Part shown: positions 17,132-26,856 of the stretch, piece after piece
Numbering within the stretch: position 1 is the first letter of the stretch
How the letters are laid out: each line of letters opens with the position of its first letter
Source: JAUVKT01 sp036350795
GTDB taxonomy: Bacteria; Bacteroidota; Bacteroidia; Bacteroidales; VadinHA17
Assembly (NCBI GenBank): GCA_036350795.1
Contig: JAZBNV010000035.1
Location: forward strand, 3,259 to 67,258
Length of the DNA: 64,000 bases
Reading direction: 5' to 3'
Notes under the pieces: generated by a model
Seen by the model: only the letters and a program-made list of their open reading frames with translations
What the model was told of the DNA's origin: nothing
The model's database searches: none
Translations under genes and position numbers: made by a program

Positions 17132-18622
17132 TTATTCAGTTAAGCCAAAAACAATAAGATCTTCTGATTCATAAAGCACACCGTAAGCTGATGATGTCCT
17201 TAGTTTTTCTATCTCAGAAAGATAGTTGTCTATGCCAAGAGGGTATGTTACATCTGAGGTCTTAAGAACAGCAACATATTCAGAATTATTTATCTGCGGG
17301 AAATGGTATAATTCCCCTGAGAACTGCAAATGGGGGGCAAGTTCTGAAGAAGCAGAAACCCTCGAATTCATTTTAATCAAAGATAAACCGCGTTTCACCT
17401 CCTTAAGATTATACCTGCATTTAAAGTGAGCCTTTGTATAAAAGCGTGAATTTTCGCTGTTATACCAGCGGGATTTTCTCTTTTCCAGGGTAGTTACCGT
17501 TGTTCCGATAGCCAGGAAGCAGGAAATGATAATTATAAACTTTCTCAGTCTCAGGCTTCTTACTCCTGGCTTAAGATCGGACAGAGCTATTGCCAGCACC
17601 GGAGCAAACTCAATAGAATAATGATAATTAATTCCCCAGTGTGCATAGTTGCCTGATAAAAACTTCATCAGTAACACCGGGAGTATCATAAGCAGGTAAA
17701 GAGGGCGTATAAACAGAACAAATCCTCCTGATACAAATAATACCAGGAGGGTCTCAGGCTTAATACCATTATAAATTGCTTCTCCCGTGGTATTGGAAAA
17801 CAGTATATTCAGAAAATGCCCCGGACTCAGGAAGATGTTTGAAAGCACCTCGGGCAAAGACCCTCCTATATGAGAATATTTCCAGAACTGCCCGTCAACA
17901 CCTTCTGGCAAAAGAGATGGCATAAGAACCATACTCACCAGCATAAACCAGGCAAAGGCGACTGCTGTAAGACTAAGCTTAAATCTGCTTAATGGTCTCT
18001 TTTCCTGCCTGTCACGTATCATACAGGCCAGCAAAATAAATACCATCCAGAGAGCTATGCTTTCCCTGCACATCAACATCAAAACAAAAAATAAGACCGC
18101 AGGACGATATTTCTTCCGCTCCATAAAAAGTATAAACCAGGGAAGCATCATAGCTGCCACCACCGAATTATGAAAGTCGAATGAAAGGGCCGAAAAAATG
18201 CCCCAGAGCGAGAAAAAGAAAACAAGAATTACCAGCGATAATCCCTGACTGTTTCCCCTTTCAAGCGAAAGCCTGTAAATCCCGATACCTCCCGCCAGAA
18301 CCGACACAAGCTGGATCACAAGCAGCGTATAAGTGCCCAGCAGGTAATAAAAAGGAAGGTATAATACCATTACCAGGGAAAAATGTGTTGCGAAAAAGTT
18401 CATCTCCCTGCCTGTAATATCGAGTGTATAAACAGGCATCCTGAACCTTGAAAGAGAATGTAGGGCCTGGTTCATATAACCCAGGTCGAGTGCATAGGTC
18501 CGGAAGCAATAATGGTTTACAAGAGAAATTGATGCGTAGATCAATGCATACAAAGCCAGTACCAGGAATAAGACCTGCCTGTTTCTTCCTGAAAGCACCA
18601 TTGAATTATCCTGTGTCGACAA
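17132..18622 (-). CDS. DUF2079 polytopic membrane protein
   Basis: The 496-residue product has about ten hydrophobic helices, an early YALDLGYMNQALH motif at about 43-55 and a soluble C-terminal segment. The acidic DLG-type motif after the first helix is seen in GT-C-fold families, and DUF2079 proteins are thought to be membrane glycosyltransferase-like, but no member's substrate is established. It is a single gene whose start region is divergent from the ECF sigma gene. Confidence 0.82.
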   Translation of the reverse strand: MSTQDNSMVLSGRNRQVLFLVLALYALIYASISLVNHYCFRTYALDLGYMNQALHSLSRFRMPVYTLDITGREMNFFATHFSLVMVLYLPFYYLLGTYTLLVIQLVSVLAGGIGIYRLSLERGNSQGLSLVILVFFFSLWGIFSALSFDFHNSVVAAMMLPWFILFMERKKYRPAVLFFVLMLMCRESIALWMVFILLACMIRDRQEKRPLSRFKLSLTAVAFAWFMLVSMVLMPSLLPEGVDGQFWKYSHIGGSLPEVLSNIFLSPGHFLNILFSNTTGEAIYNGIKPETLLVLFVSGGFVLFIRPLYLLMILPVLLMKFLSGNYAHWGINYHYSIEFAPVLAIALSDLKPGVRSLRLRKFIIIISCFLAIGTTVTTLEKRKSRWYNSENSRFYTKAHFKCRYNLKEVKRGLSLIKMNSRVSASSELAPHLQFSGELYHFPQINNSEYVAVLKTSDVTYPLGIDNYLSEIEKLRTSSAYGVLYESEDLIVFGLTE

Positions 18623-18675
18623 ATTTTGCTATTTTGATTATTTGAAAAGTTAAATTAGAAAAAAATCAGTAGCAG

Positions 18676-18708
18676 CCTACAACGTTTTTGAATAAACTAC
18701 ATCTCTAT
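18676..18708 (+). promoter_or_regulatory. Candidate ECF-sigma autoregulatory promoter
   Basis: The spacer before the sigma gene reads GCCTACAACGTTTTTG (-35-like, AAC core) and then CATCTCTA (-10-like) in a layout seen at self-regulated ECF operons in this phylum. There is no TAnnTTTG box at this place. Confidence 0.4.
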
Positions 18709-18716
18709 AATGTATA

Positions 18717-19253
18717 ATGACCGCAAGAGAGCATAATATAATTGAAGGGTGCAAAATGGGAGACCCGAAATCCCAGTACCTCCTGTATAAAAATTATTCA
18801 AAAGCGATGTATAATATAGCAATAAGATTCCTTAATAATAAGATGGATGCAGAAGACGTTCTGCAGGAATCTTTTATTAAAGCTTTTGAACGCATCGACG
18901 AGCTCTCCGAAACAAAGGCCTTCGGCAGCTGGCTGAAGAGAATAGTAATTAATAACTGTCTTTCACTTATCCGCAAAAAAAAGATACACTTTGAAGATAT
19001 GGATGACGATATCAGCGAAGGATTGGCGGATGATGGTATTACAGTTACTGTTGATCCGGCACTTGTACACAGTGAAATAAAGAAACTGCCCGAAGGAAGC
19101 AGAACAGTATTGATACTGTATGCTCTTGAAGGTTATTTGCATAAAGAAATAGCAGAGATGCTGGGCATAACAGAATCAACCAGCAGAACACAGTACAAAA
19201 GAGCCCTGGGATTACTTAATAAATCGCTTAAACCATCAGTATATGTCAACTAA
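18717..19253 (+). CDS. ECF-type RNA polymerase sigma factor
   Basis: The 178-residue protein has region 2 (about 20-85, with MDAEDVLQESFIKAFERID, the DVxQExF core-binding helix) and region 4 (about 120-172, IKKLPEGSRTVLILYALEGYLHKEIAEMLGITESTSRTQYKRAL, a helix-turn-helix that reads the -35). It lacks regions 1 and 3, as ECF factors do. The next gene overlaps it by 11 nt and encodes a single-pass membrane protein, the usual position of an anti-sigma factor. Confidence 0.93.
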   Translation: MTAREHNIIEGCKMGDPKSQYLLYKNYSKAMYNIAIRFLNNKMDAEDVLQESFIKAFERIDELSETKAFGSWLKRIVINNCLSLIRKKKIHFEDMDDDISEGLADDGITVTVDPALVHSEIKKLPEGSRTVLILYALEGYLHKEIAEMLGITESTSRTQYKRALGLLNKSLKPSVYVN

Positions 19254-19806
19254 TACCGAAAAATATCTGAAAGCTAACAGGCAACATCTGGATGTAGAAT
19301 TTCCGGATGATGATATTATATGGAGCAAAATAAAAAAGGTACAGGCTGGCAACCAGGCCTCATCGAAGGGAAACAGAAGAATAGTATTACCTGGCTTAGC
19401 CTTTAAAATAGCTGCATCTGTAATAATCCTGATAGCTCTTTCATATATTATTACTGATCTTACTGTTGGTGTTCCATTCAATAAAGGAAAGTACCTGTCT
19501 GAGATAAGCAGCGAATATGCAAATATTGAAGATGACTATATCAGAACAGTAAAACTGAAAGAAAGAGATGTAAGGGAAATAAGTTTACCGGATAATGAGC
19601 AGACCAGGTCAATAGCCGCAGAGCTAAAGCAGCTGGATAAAATATACAATAAAACTATAGCTGATCTGAAAGAACTGGGAGATAATGAGAAAGTAGTCAA
19701 TACAATTTTCAGTATTTACGAAAGAAAGATTGAATTGCTTGAAAGAATGATAATTGAAACCAATAAAGCAGATAATTATGAAAAAAATACTCAAAGCAGT
19801 CTTTAG
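19243..19806 (+). CDS. Putative membrane anti-sigma factor
   Basis: The 187-residue product has a soluble N-terminus (about 1-45), one transmembrane helix (about 48-68, FKIAASVIILIALSYIITDL) and a C-terminal extracytoplasmic, coiled-coil-like region (about 85-180). It lacks an obvious zinc-binding HxxxCxxC. Its start overlaps the sigma gene by 11 nt and its end overlaps the next gene by 29 nt, so all three are translationally coupled. Anti-sigma function is inferred from position and topology only. Confidence 0.65.
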   Translation: MSTNTEKYLKANRQHLDVEFPDDDIIWSKIKKVQAGNQASSKGNRRIVLPGLAFKIAASVIILIALSYIITDLTVGVPFNKGKYLSEISSEYANIEDDYIRTVKLKERDVREISLPDNEQTRSIAAELKQLDKIYNKTIADLKELGDNEKVVNTIFSIYERKIELLERMIIETNKADNYEKNTQSSL

Positions 19807-21091
19807 TACCTTAATCTTATTCGTTCTGGCTGCAGGTGCAACTCAGGCCCAGGACAGCAAGACCCTGGAGAAGACTTTTACATGGAACTACGATCTGGGC
19901 AGTGAAGGTACTCTGAACCTGAAAAATTATGATTGTGACCTTATAATACATACCTGGAACAGGAATGAAGCTGAACTCAGGCTTACAGTAAAGGCTGAAT
20001 TGAGAAGTGCTGAAGAAAAGAAAGAAATGGAAAACTTTCTTAATAAGCTGAAATTCAATAATTCTCCTGCATTGGTAAGCTTCAACACAAGGTTCTGGGA
20101 AAACAGAAAAAATATAGCCGGAAGGAAAACCATTAAGCTTGACAGGGGGAAAACACTAAGGTATAAAGAATTCAGGGTAAAAGCTGAAGTATGGCTTCCT
20201 GCAACTGCCGATCTTGATCTCAATTCCAGATATTCTGGTATCAATCTTGAAGAAACCTCCGGCAATGTTACGCTGAACCTCTACAGCGATAAATTAAGTG
20301 CCAGGGATATTAACGGAAAGCTGGATATTACTGCAAAATATTCTGATATAGAACTCGGTAACTGCAAAGAACTTACGGCCGACCTTTACGACAGTGATAT
20401 ATTTACCGGATCTACCCTTGATGCCAGATATGTTACAAAGTATTCAGGTATTACTTCAAAAATTGTTCAGAACCTTGATATTGATTCATATAATGACAAA
20501 TTCAAGTTTGAGTCCTGCGGGGATATCAGCATGATTTCAAAATACAGTTACCTGACAAGTACAAGCGCCGGGAAAGTTAAGATTGACAGTTATGAAGGCG
20601 GCTTCGAACTGGGCGAGTGTGAAAACCTTGAAGTAAAATCGAAATATACAGACTTCCTGAGTGCAGGCATTGAAGATATGATAATAGAAAGCGCCTATAG
20701 CAGCAAATTCAATATTGCTGCTGCCAGGTCAGTAACTGTAAGAGAATCAAAGTACACTAGCTATAAGCTCGATTTACTAAAGGAATCTTTTGTTCTCGAT
20801 ATTGGTTATGAAGACAAGGTAATACTGGATAAGCTCCACCCTGAATTTAAGACTATTGACCTTAACGGGAAATATATTAAATGCGAGGCAGGGATAGCGA
20901 AGGATATAAGCTACAGGTTTAAAGCAAATATCAAATACCCTCATCTTAACCTGGAGAAGGCAGACCTTACAACCAGAATAAAGATAAAAGAATCTTCTGA
21001 CCTGGAGTTTGAAGCATTCAGGGGCGAAGAATCAGAATCTCTTCCACTGATAAAGCTTTCAGGATACGAGATAACCTTTACCATATTGTAA
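19778..21091 (+). CDS. Exported beta-helix/adhesin-like protein (DUF4097-type)
   Basis: After a signal peptide (about 1-26, ending TQAQ) the 437-residue protein is made of repeated short beta motifs (LNLYSDKLSARDINGKLDITAKYSDIELG and similar) typical of the putative-adhesin beta-solenoid fold. No catalytic motif is visible. The ATG at 19778, which gives a proper signal peptide, is preferred to the TTG at 19754. As the third gene of the ECF cassette it may be the envelope sensor or effector; that is inference. Confidence 0.7.
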   Translation: MKKILKAVFSTLILFVLAAGATQAQDSKTLEKTFTWNYDLGSEGTLNLKNYDCDLIIHTWNRNEAELRLTVKAELRSAEEKKEMENFLNKLKFNNSPALVSFNTRFWENRKNIAGRKTIKLDRGKTLRYKEFRVKAEVWLPATADLDLNSRYSGINLEETSGNVTLNLYSDKLSARDINGKLDITAKYSDIELGNCKELTADLYDSDIFTGSTLDARYVTKYSGITSKIVQNLDIDSYNDKFKFESCGDISMISKYSYLTSTSAGKVKIDSYEGGFELGECENLEVKSKYTDFLSAGIEDMIIESAYSSKFNIAAARSVTVRESKYTSYKLDLLKESFVLDIGYEDKVILDKLHPEFKTIDLNGKYIKCEAGIAKDISYRFKANIKYPHLNLEKADLTTRIKIKESSDLEFEAFRGEESESLPLIKLSGYEITFTIL

Positions 21092-21098
21092 TTATTAG

Positions 21099-21106
21099 TA
21101 ATTTTG
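21099..21106 (+). promoter_or_regulatory. Candidate -7 box for hydF
   Basis: TAATTTTG, an exact TAnnTTTG match, lies 17 nt before the hydF ATG, giving a very short leader. No TTTG is present 19 nt upstream. Confidence 0.35.
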
Positions 21107-21123
21107 CCTGAAATAAGGGCAAA

Positions 21124-22353
21124 ATGACAAAAGGGAGAGAGAATACTCCACATATAGGAATTTACGGAAGACGTAACCTGGGCAAGAGCAGCCTGATTAA
21201 TGTACTTGCCGGACAGGATATAGCAATAGTATCTGATCATGCCGGTACTACAACAGATCCTGTAAAGAAATCGTTCGAGATAACGGGCTTCGGGCCCGTT
21301 ATTCTTATCGACACGGCAGGTATTGATGATAGTGGTGAGCTGGGACAAAAACGAATCGATAAATCCCTTAAAAGCATCGATACCATCGACCTTGGCATAC
21401 TGGTGCTCGGTGAAGAGCAATGGGGCACCAGCGAGGATAATCTTATTGAAAGGTTCAACAGCTTCGATATACCCTATCTCCTTGTCTACAATAAGGTTGA
21501 TCTTGGTAAACCTTCGGAAGAATTCCTGAGGAGGGTGAGAGAGAAAACCGCCAGGGAGATCTTTCTTTTTTCAACACTCGATAAGCTGAACTACGAAGAC
21601 CTTATTAAGCTTATTAAGGAGGCAATCCCTGAAAGAAGTCTGAAGGCACCTACCCTGCTTGGCGATATAATAAAACAGGGTGATATGGTACTGCTTATTA
21701 CGCCCATTGATGTGGAGGCACCTGAGGGAAGGCTAATACTGCCCCAGGTGCAGGCAATAAGGGATGTACTCGACAATGATGCCGTTGCCATTGTTCTGAA
21801 GGAAAGAGAGGTAGATTCTTTCCTGGCACGCACCCAGATAAAGCCGGCGCTTGCCATCACAGATTCACAGATCTTTGTAAAGGCCGACGGGTCGATCCCT
21901 GCAGACGTGCCTCTTACATCATTCAGTATTGCGCTGGCCCGGCTCAAGGGTGATTTTGATGCCTACCTGAGGGGCACACCAAAAATATCTGAATTACAGG
22001 ATGGAGACAGGGTACTTATGCTTGAGTCGTGCACTCACCATGTATCGTGCGATGATATCGGGAGGGTTAAGATCCCCCGCTGGATATCAAACTTCAACGG
22101 TAAAGAGCTGGAATTTGATGTTGTTGCCGGGCTCGATAAAATAGAGCGTCCTATAAGCGACTATGCCCTTGTGGTACAATGTGGCGGATGTATGATTACC
22201 CGCAAACAATTACATAACAGGCTCAGGCCGGCTATTAATGCAGGAGTCCCGGTAACAAACTACGGTATGGCAATAGCCTATGTGCAGGGCATTTACAATA
22301 GGGCTATCAAGCCTTTTACAACTGCTGAAGAAGAAGGCGAGGACTACCTCTAG
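21124..22353 (+). CDS. hydF: [FeFe]-hydrogenase H-cluster maturation GTPase HydF
   Basis: HydF is the scaffold on which HydE and HydG assemble the diiron subcluster before transfer to the hydrogenase. The 409-residue protein has an N-terminal GTPase domain (GRRNLGKSS P-loop at 15-23, DTAG, NKVD at about 123-126), a dimerisation domain and a C-terminal Fe-S domain with the family motif Cys-x-His (CTHH, about 303) plus Cys-x-x-Cys (QCGGCM, about 354). HydE, HydG and the hydrogenase are not in this window. It converges with the SGNH-MBOAT gene with a 4-nt overlap. Confidence 0.94.
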   Translation: MTKGRENTPHIGIYGRRNLGKSSLINVLAGQDIAIVSDHAGTTTDPVKKSFEITGFGPVILIDTAGIDDSGELGQKRIDKSLKSIDTIDLGILVLGEEQWGTSEDNLIERFNSFDIPYLLVYNKVDLGKPSEEFLRRVREKTAREIFLFSTLDKLNYEDLIKLIKEAIPERSLKAPTLLGDIIKQGDMVLLITPIDVEAPEGRLILPQVQAIRDVLDNDAVAIVLKEREVDSFLARTQIKPALAITDSQIFVKADGSIPADVPLTSFSIALARLKGDFDAYLRGTPKISELQDGDRVLMLESCTHHVSCDDIGRVKIPRWISNFNGKELEFDVVAGLDKIERPISDYALVVQCGGCMITRKQLHNRLRPAINAGVPVTNYGMAIAYVQGIYNRAIKPFTTAEEEGEDYL

Positions 22354-25283
22354 AATCTGAAATAAATAAAAGGCTGAACACCCGATAGCTGGAAATTATA
22401 CATTGCTATTGCAAGGATATATACAATCAGAAGTTTGACCGGAAGCGGTGTTCTGATAAAGAGGCCCCTGTAGGCTTCTTTTGTTGCGGCTGGCAGAAAG
22501 TGGATTATATACCCCGATATTATTACAACAATAACTCCGTAGTAAACCCTTAAAAATCCCAGCAGGTCGATGTTTCCCCAGGCAAACAGGAGGCGGTCGA
22601 ATATCACTTTCACCTGGTACATATTTTCGGCCCGGAAGAAGATCCAGCAAAAGCTTACAAAGTTGAAGGTTATAAATACCGGGATAAACCTGGCTGTCTT
22701 AGCCCTGCCCTTCCTGAAAGGAGAGATTCTCTTCCATCCCTTATGAAGCATTAAGCCCAGTCCATGTAATCCGCCCCATATAATAAAACGCCAGGCGGCT
22801 CCGTGCCATAAACCCCCTATCAGCATCGTAAGCAAAAGGTTAATATTTGTCCTGAACCTGCCCTTCCTGTTTCCACCCATCGGTATATACAGGTAATCTT
22901 TCAGCCACCTCGAAAGCGAGATATGCCACCGGCGCCAGAAATCCGTAATATTGGCAGCCTTGTAGGGTGAGTTAAAATTTAAGGGCAGCCTGAAACCCAG
23001 CATCAGTGCCACTCCTATAGCAATATCGGTATAGCCCGAAAAGTCGCAATAGATCTGCAGCCCGTAGCCATATACTGCAAGCAGGTTCTCTATGCCTGAA
23101 AAAGATCCCGGGTTTCCAAAAACAGGATCAACCAGGTTAACAGCTATATAGTCTGAGATAATTATCTTTTTTACCAGTCCGCCGATAATTAGATAGAGTG
23201 CATGCGACCACTCTCTTAAACTCAGGCGGAACTTCTGGTACAGCTGTGGAATAAACTCCGAAGCCCTCACAATAGGCCCGGCAACCAGTTGCGGAAAAAA
23301 GGACACATAGAACCCGAAATCGAGAATATTTCTTACAGGCTGTGTCCTGCCGCGGTAAACATCCATAGTATAAGATATCGTCTGGAAGGTGAAAAAGGAA
23401 ATTCCGACTGGCAGAATAATGGAAGAAGTATCAAAAGCAGTCCCAGCCATATTATTTACCAGAAGTGCCAGCCAGTTCTGTTCGGGAATAGCTGCACCTG
23501 CAAGATCATTTACTGCACCTGTAACAAAAAAAGTATACTTGAAATACGCAAGCATCCCGAGATTTACAAGCAGGCTAAAAGTAAGCCACAGCTTTTTTAC
23601 AAGGCGTGAAGATGATGAGTTGATTAATAAGCCTGCGCAATAATCGCTAAGCGTTGAAACCAGGAGAAGAACAAAGAATATACCTCCTGATTTATAATAG
23701 AAGAAAAGGCTGAACAGAAGCAGGTAAGTATTTCTTACAAGTGGTTTACCGGCGATAAGGCTGTAAACAAGCAGCAGGGCAAGCATGAATATCCAGAAGG
23801 CAGGGGTGGTAAAGATAAGCGCTTTGGTCTCATCGTATAAGAGTATGGTTTTTATCTTATCAGTGGGTTTAAAATCCGCGCGCGCTCCGGGCTCATCCGT
23901 AAGAGCAGGTCCGGAATTTAGTATCAGGCTATCTGCAGCTAGTGTAACAATCTCAGGGCTGCCAGGGTAAGAAAAGAATTCTTTCAGCAATAAGCCGGCA
24001 AATTTATGTCCTCCTTCATAGCTAAGGTGGGTATAATCGTTTGCCATAAGAGGCGGGTCATTGTCGTGCCACTTAAGAGCTGCATCTTCTCCTCCCATAG
24101 CTTCCCTCGCATCCCAGAAATATACTCCTGCACTGTCGGCTGCCTCTTTCTGGGCCCCGGCTATTGCAGGGAGGTTAGGATAGGAACGGATGCCTGATGA
24201 GTCCATTCGGGCCATATCGCTTACGCCTACCAGTAATAAATCTGCTCCCGGTGCAAGGTCCCTGATATGCATTAATTGCTTATAGATCCTGTTACGGTAA
24301 TAAGAATAATCTTCCCTGATATTAAGAACCACGTTAAGACCAAAATGCAGAATTATCAGGTCGGGATCCAGGAGCTTATAACTCTCCCTGAGATTTTCTG
24401 CATCAATGGCAGTAAACTCATAGCCCGCACTGCCTCTTAAGGAGATATTATCCACCTGCAGTCCGTGACTGCTTTCAATGCTGAAGCCATAAATATCGGG
24501 ACTGTCAGTGCCGGCAAAGCGGATCTCAATTGAAGAAGGCTGACTGAGAGGCAGTTTCAGCTCTGTTATTCTCGCGGCAGGTGCCATCCAGGCATCAAGC
24601 TTATGCTTCCTGTCCTCAAACAAGCTTACGCGAACAGAGTCGCTTAGATTTCCGTATAAGAGCCTGAGCATAGAATAGGCTGCTGCAGAGGAGTCGGCAC
24701 TTGCAGATGGGCTGACTTTTATCCACGCTTCAGTAGTGTCTGATCCGGAAAGAGTGTAGCGACTGACCTCCATCCTGGGACCCAGTCGCCTGTGATCAAT
24801 TTCATTATCACGATAGGAAAGCACATTATAGCGTTCCCAGTTAGGAGACGAACGCACCCAGGCTGTCCTGGTATAAGCTGTCAGAAGCGTGGGAGATAAT
24901 AAACCGGGGCCTGTACCACCATATTTTTTCCTGAGTTCTTTCCTCAGGTAATCGCTGATCCTGTCGCCTTCGAGCTGTGAATCGCCATAGTACAGAATTC
25001 TTACTGAGCCGCTATCAGGGAGTGAATAAGCTGAAATACTATCACCGGGAGAAACTTCAGCTTCCGGGATATCGTATGTGATTATTAATGAATCAGTAAG
25101 TGGTAAATAAGCTGCAGCAGAATCTTCAGGGGCCTGTTTCCATGATCCCCTAAGCTCCTCCAGCCCGGGCATCATAATATCAATCCCAAAGGGAAGGTGT
25201 ACCTTTCGGACACTAAAGGCTGATGGTCCGTAAATTAACACCAGCAAGACCAGAAGAAGAAGTAAGGTCTTGTAAGGTTTCAT
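22350..25283 (-). CDS. SGNH hydrolase fused to an MBOAT O-acyltransferase
   Basis: The 977-residue protein joins two parts. Residues about 25-450 are extracytoplasmic and SGNH/GDSL-like: ILYYGDSQLEGDR with candidate nucleophile Ser102, an Asn-containing block LILHFGLNVVLN, and NDYTHLSYEGG with the Asp-x-x-His pair near 412. Residues about 475-977 form a multi-pass MBOAT domain with YCDFSGYTDIAIG, FWRRWHISLSRWL and the catalytic-type His in LWHGAAW near 827. AlgI/DltB-type systems usually encode these as separate proteins (AlgI plus AlgJ/AlgX). The likely role is O-acylation of an exported polymer. It follows mltD by 24 nt in the parAB operon. Confidence 0.88.
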   Translation of the reverse strand: MKPYKTLLLLLVLLVLIYGPSAFSVRKVHLPFGIDIMMPGLEELRGSWKQAPEDSAAAYLPLTDSLIITYDIPEAEVSPGDSISAYSLPDSGSVRILYYGDSQLEGDRISDYLRKELRKKYGGTGPGLLSPTLLTAYTRTAWVRSSPNWERYNVLSYRDNEIDHRRLGPRMEVSRYTLSGSDTTEAWIKVSPSASADSSAAAYSMLRLLYGNLSDSVRVSLFEDRKHKLDAWMAPAARITELKLPLSQPSSIEIRFAGTDSPDIYGFSIESSHGLQVDNISLRGSAGYEFTAIDAENLRESYKLLDPDLIILHFGLNVVLNIREDYSYYRNRIYKQLMHIRDLAPGADLLLVGVSDMARMDSSGIRSYPNLPAIAGAQKEAADSAGVYFWDAREAMGGEDAALKWHDNDPPLMANDYTHLSYEGGHKFAGLLLKEFFSYPGSPEIVTLAADSLILNSGPALTDEPGARADFKPTDKIKTILLYDETKALIFTTPAFWIFMLALLLVYSLIAGKPLVRNTYLLLFSLFFYYKSGGIFFVLLLVSTLSDYCAGLLINSSSSRLVKKLWLTFSLLVNLGMLAYFKYTFFVTGAVNDLAGAAIPEQNWLALLVNNMAGTAFDTSSIILPVGISFFTFQTISYTMDVYRGRTQPVRNILDFGFYVSFFPQLVAGPIVRASEFIPQLYQKFRLSLREWSHALYLIIGGLVKKIIISDYIAVNLVDPVFGNPGSFSGIENLLAVYGYGLQIYCDFSGYTDIAIGVALMLGFRLPLNFNSPYKAANITDFWRRWHISLSRWLKDYLYIPMGGNRKGRFRTNINLLLTMLIGGLWHGAAWRFIIWGGLHGLGLMLHKGWKRISPFRKGRAKTARFIPVFITFNFVSFCWIFFRAENMYQVKVIFDRLLFAWGNIDLLGFLRVYYGVIVVIISGYIIHFLPAATKEAYRGLFIRTPLPVKLLIVYILAIAMYNFQLSGVQPFIYFRF

Positions 25284-25307
25284 AGAAGGTCCCGTACAGG
25301 GTTATAG

Positions 25308-26852
25308 TTAGCTCTTTTTCTTAATCTTCAGCTTCTGACCTACACTGATTTTACCCGAACTGCTTAAGCCATTCAATGAGATTATATCTGTTGCACTTAC
25401 TCCAGTATACAGTTTGGCTATATCCCATACGGTGTCACCATATTTAACAGTATGATAGATATAGCTGCCATTCAGTGGTTCCTGCTCAGGGGCAGGTGCT
25501 GGTGAGGTCTTGCTGACTGTTTTACCTATTCTCTTTTGCTTCTCTTCGAAACTCAGCTTATTAACTGCTGCATAATAATCCTTCTTTGAGGGATCGACAA
25601 AGACATTTATTTTTTGCCCTACCCTGATGGTGTTCCTGTAGATATTATTCCAGTACCTTAAATTTGACAGGCCAACATTATACCAGCTGGCTATATACCC
25701 CAGGTTATCACCTTCCTTCACCACGTAAATAAGTTTTGTTTTTCCATTAATATCAGGAGGGATATAGCTTGAATTTACAGGGCTGGCTGTCTTAGACTCC
25801 GGCTTCAGAAAGTAATCTGCCCTGTAAGATACAATACTGTCGTGCAGGGAGATAAAATCACCCAGCCTGTTTATTGGCAGGGTCAGGGCCAGGGGCCTGC
25901 TTTTCCCGGGAACAAGGTTTGCCCTGTACTGAGGGTTCAGGGCCTTAAGTTCGCCGGGAGCTATCCCAAGTACTTCTGAAACCTGTTGCAGGTGAAGGTC
26001 CTCTGTGATCATTATTGTATCTGTTGCCAGCGGGAAAGAAACCGGGATGGGCTTTATATTATGTTCCTCGTGGTAAGTCATGGCATAGGTGGCAGCAATA
26101 TATCCCGGGAGGTAGCCCCTTGTTTCCCTCGGCAGGCGGTAATAAATCTCCCAGTAGTCCTTCCTGTTTCCAGATCGTCGTATTGCCTTATTAACGTTAC
26201 CCGGTCCGCAATTATATGCGGCAATCACCAGGCCCCAGTCTTTATATATATCGTAAAGGTCGGTAAGAAACTTTGCCGCAGCATGAGTGGCCTTAACAGG
26301 ATCTCTTCTTTCGTCAACAACAGAATTTATTGTAAGGCCGTACTGCCTGCCCGTACTATACATAAACTGCCACAGGCCTGTTGCTCCAACCGGCGATACT
26401 GCATTCGGGTTAAGAGCTGATTCTATTACCGCCATATATTTTAACTCAGGCGGCAGGCCATATGAATCAAAGATATCCTCTATCATGGGGAAGTAATACT
26501 CGCGCATACCCAGCATTATCTGGAACTTATCCCTTTTTTTGCCTGTATATACATGAATATGGTTCCTGACTATTGAGTTATAGGGTAATGCCACCACAGA
26601 GTGAATATTATCGAGTCGCTCACGGTAGATTGAATCGCTGAATTCAACTATAGGATTATCATCATATTCTGAATCGGGCAAATTATCTGAAAGTAATTTT
26701 GCCACATACCACTCATGCACAAGGCTATCGAGACTCTGTTCAATAAGAGCAGTACTATTATTATTTTTTATAATAATTGTATCGTTTGAAGCACTGGCAA
26801 TTAATCCAGTGAGAAAAACCATCAATACTATTAATCCACTTCTCATAATCAT
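25308..26852 (-). CDS. mltD: MltD-like lytic transglycosylase with two LysM domains
   Basis: After a signal peptide, an SLT domain (about 110-270) carries ELKYMAVIESALNPNAVSPVGATGLWQFM, with the catalytic Glu near 142, plus AAYNCGPGNVNKAI. Two LysM repeats follow, near 375-420 (YVVKEGDNLGYIASWYNVGLSNL) and 465-512 (HTVKYGDTVWDIAKLYTGVSATD), for peptidoglycan binding. It cleaves glycan strands to 1,6-anhydromuropeptides during wall growth. It starts 4 nt after the DUF5683 gene. The position downstream of parA-parB-DUF5683 is a common arrangement in Bacteroidetes. Confidence 0.93.
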   Translation of the reverse strand: MIMRSGLIVLMVFLTGLIASASNDTIIIKNNNSTALIEQSLDSLVHEWYVAKLLSDNLPDSEYDDNPIVEFSDSIYRERLDNIHSVVALPYNSIVRNHIHVYTGKKRDKFQIMLGMREYYFPMIEDIFDSYGLPPELKYMAVIESALNPNAVSPVGATGLWQFMYSTGRQYGLTINSVVDERRDPVKATHAAAKFLTDLYDIYKDWGLVIAAYNCGPGNVNKAIRRSGNRKDYWEIYYRLPRETRGYLPGYIAATYAMTYHEEHNIKPIPVSFPLATDTIMITEDLHLQQVSEVLGIAPGELKALNPQYRANLVPGKSRPLALTLPINRLGDFISLHDSIVSYRADYFLKPESKTASPVNSSYIPPDINGKTKLIYVVKEGDNLGYIASWYNVGLSNLRYWNNIYRNTIRVGQKINVFVDPSKKDYYAAVNKLSFEEKQKRIGKTVSKTSPAPAPEQEPLNGSYIYHTVKYGDTVWDIAKLYTGVSATDIISLNGLSSSGKISVGQKLKIKKKS

Positions 26853-26856
26853 TCTG

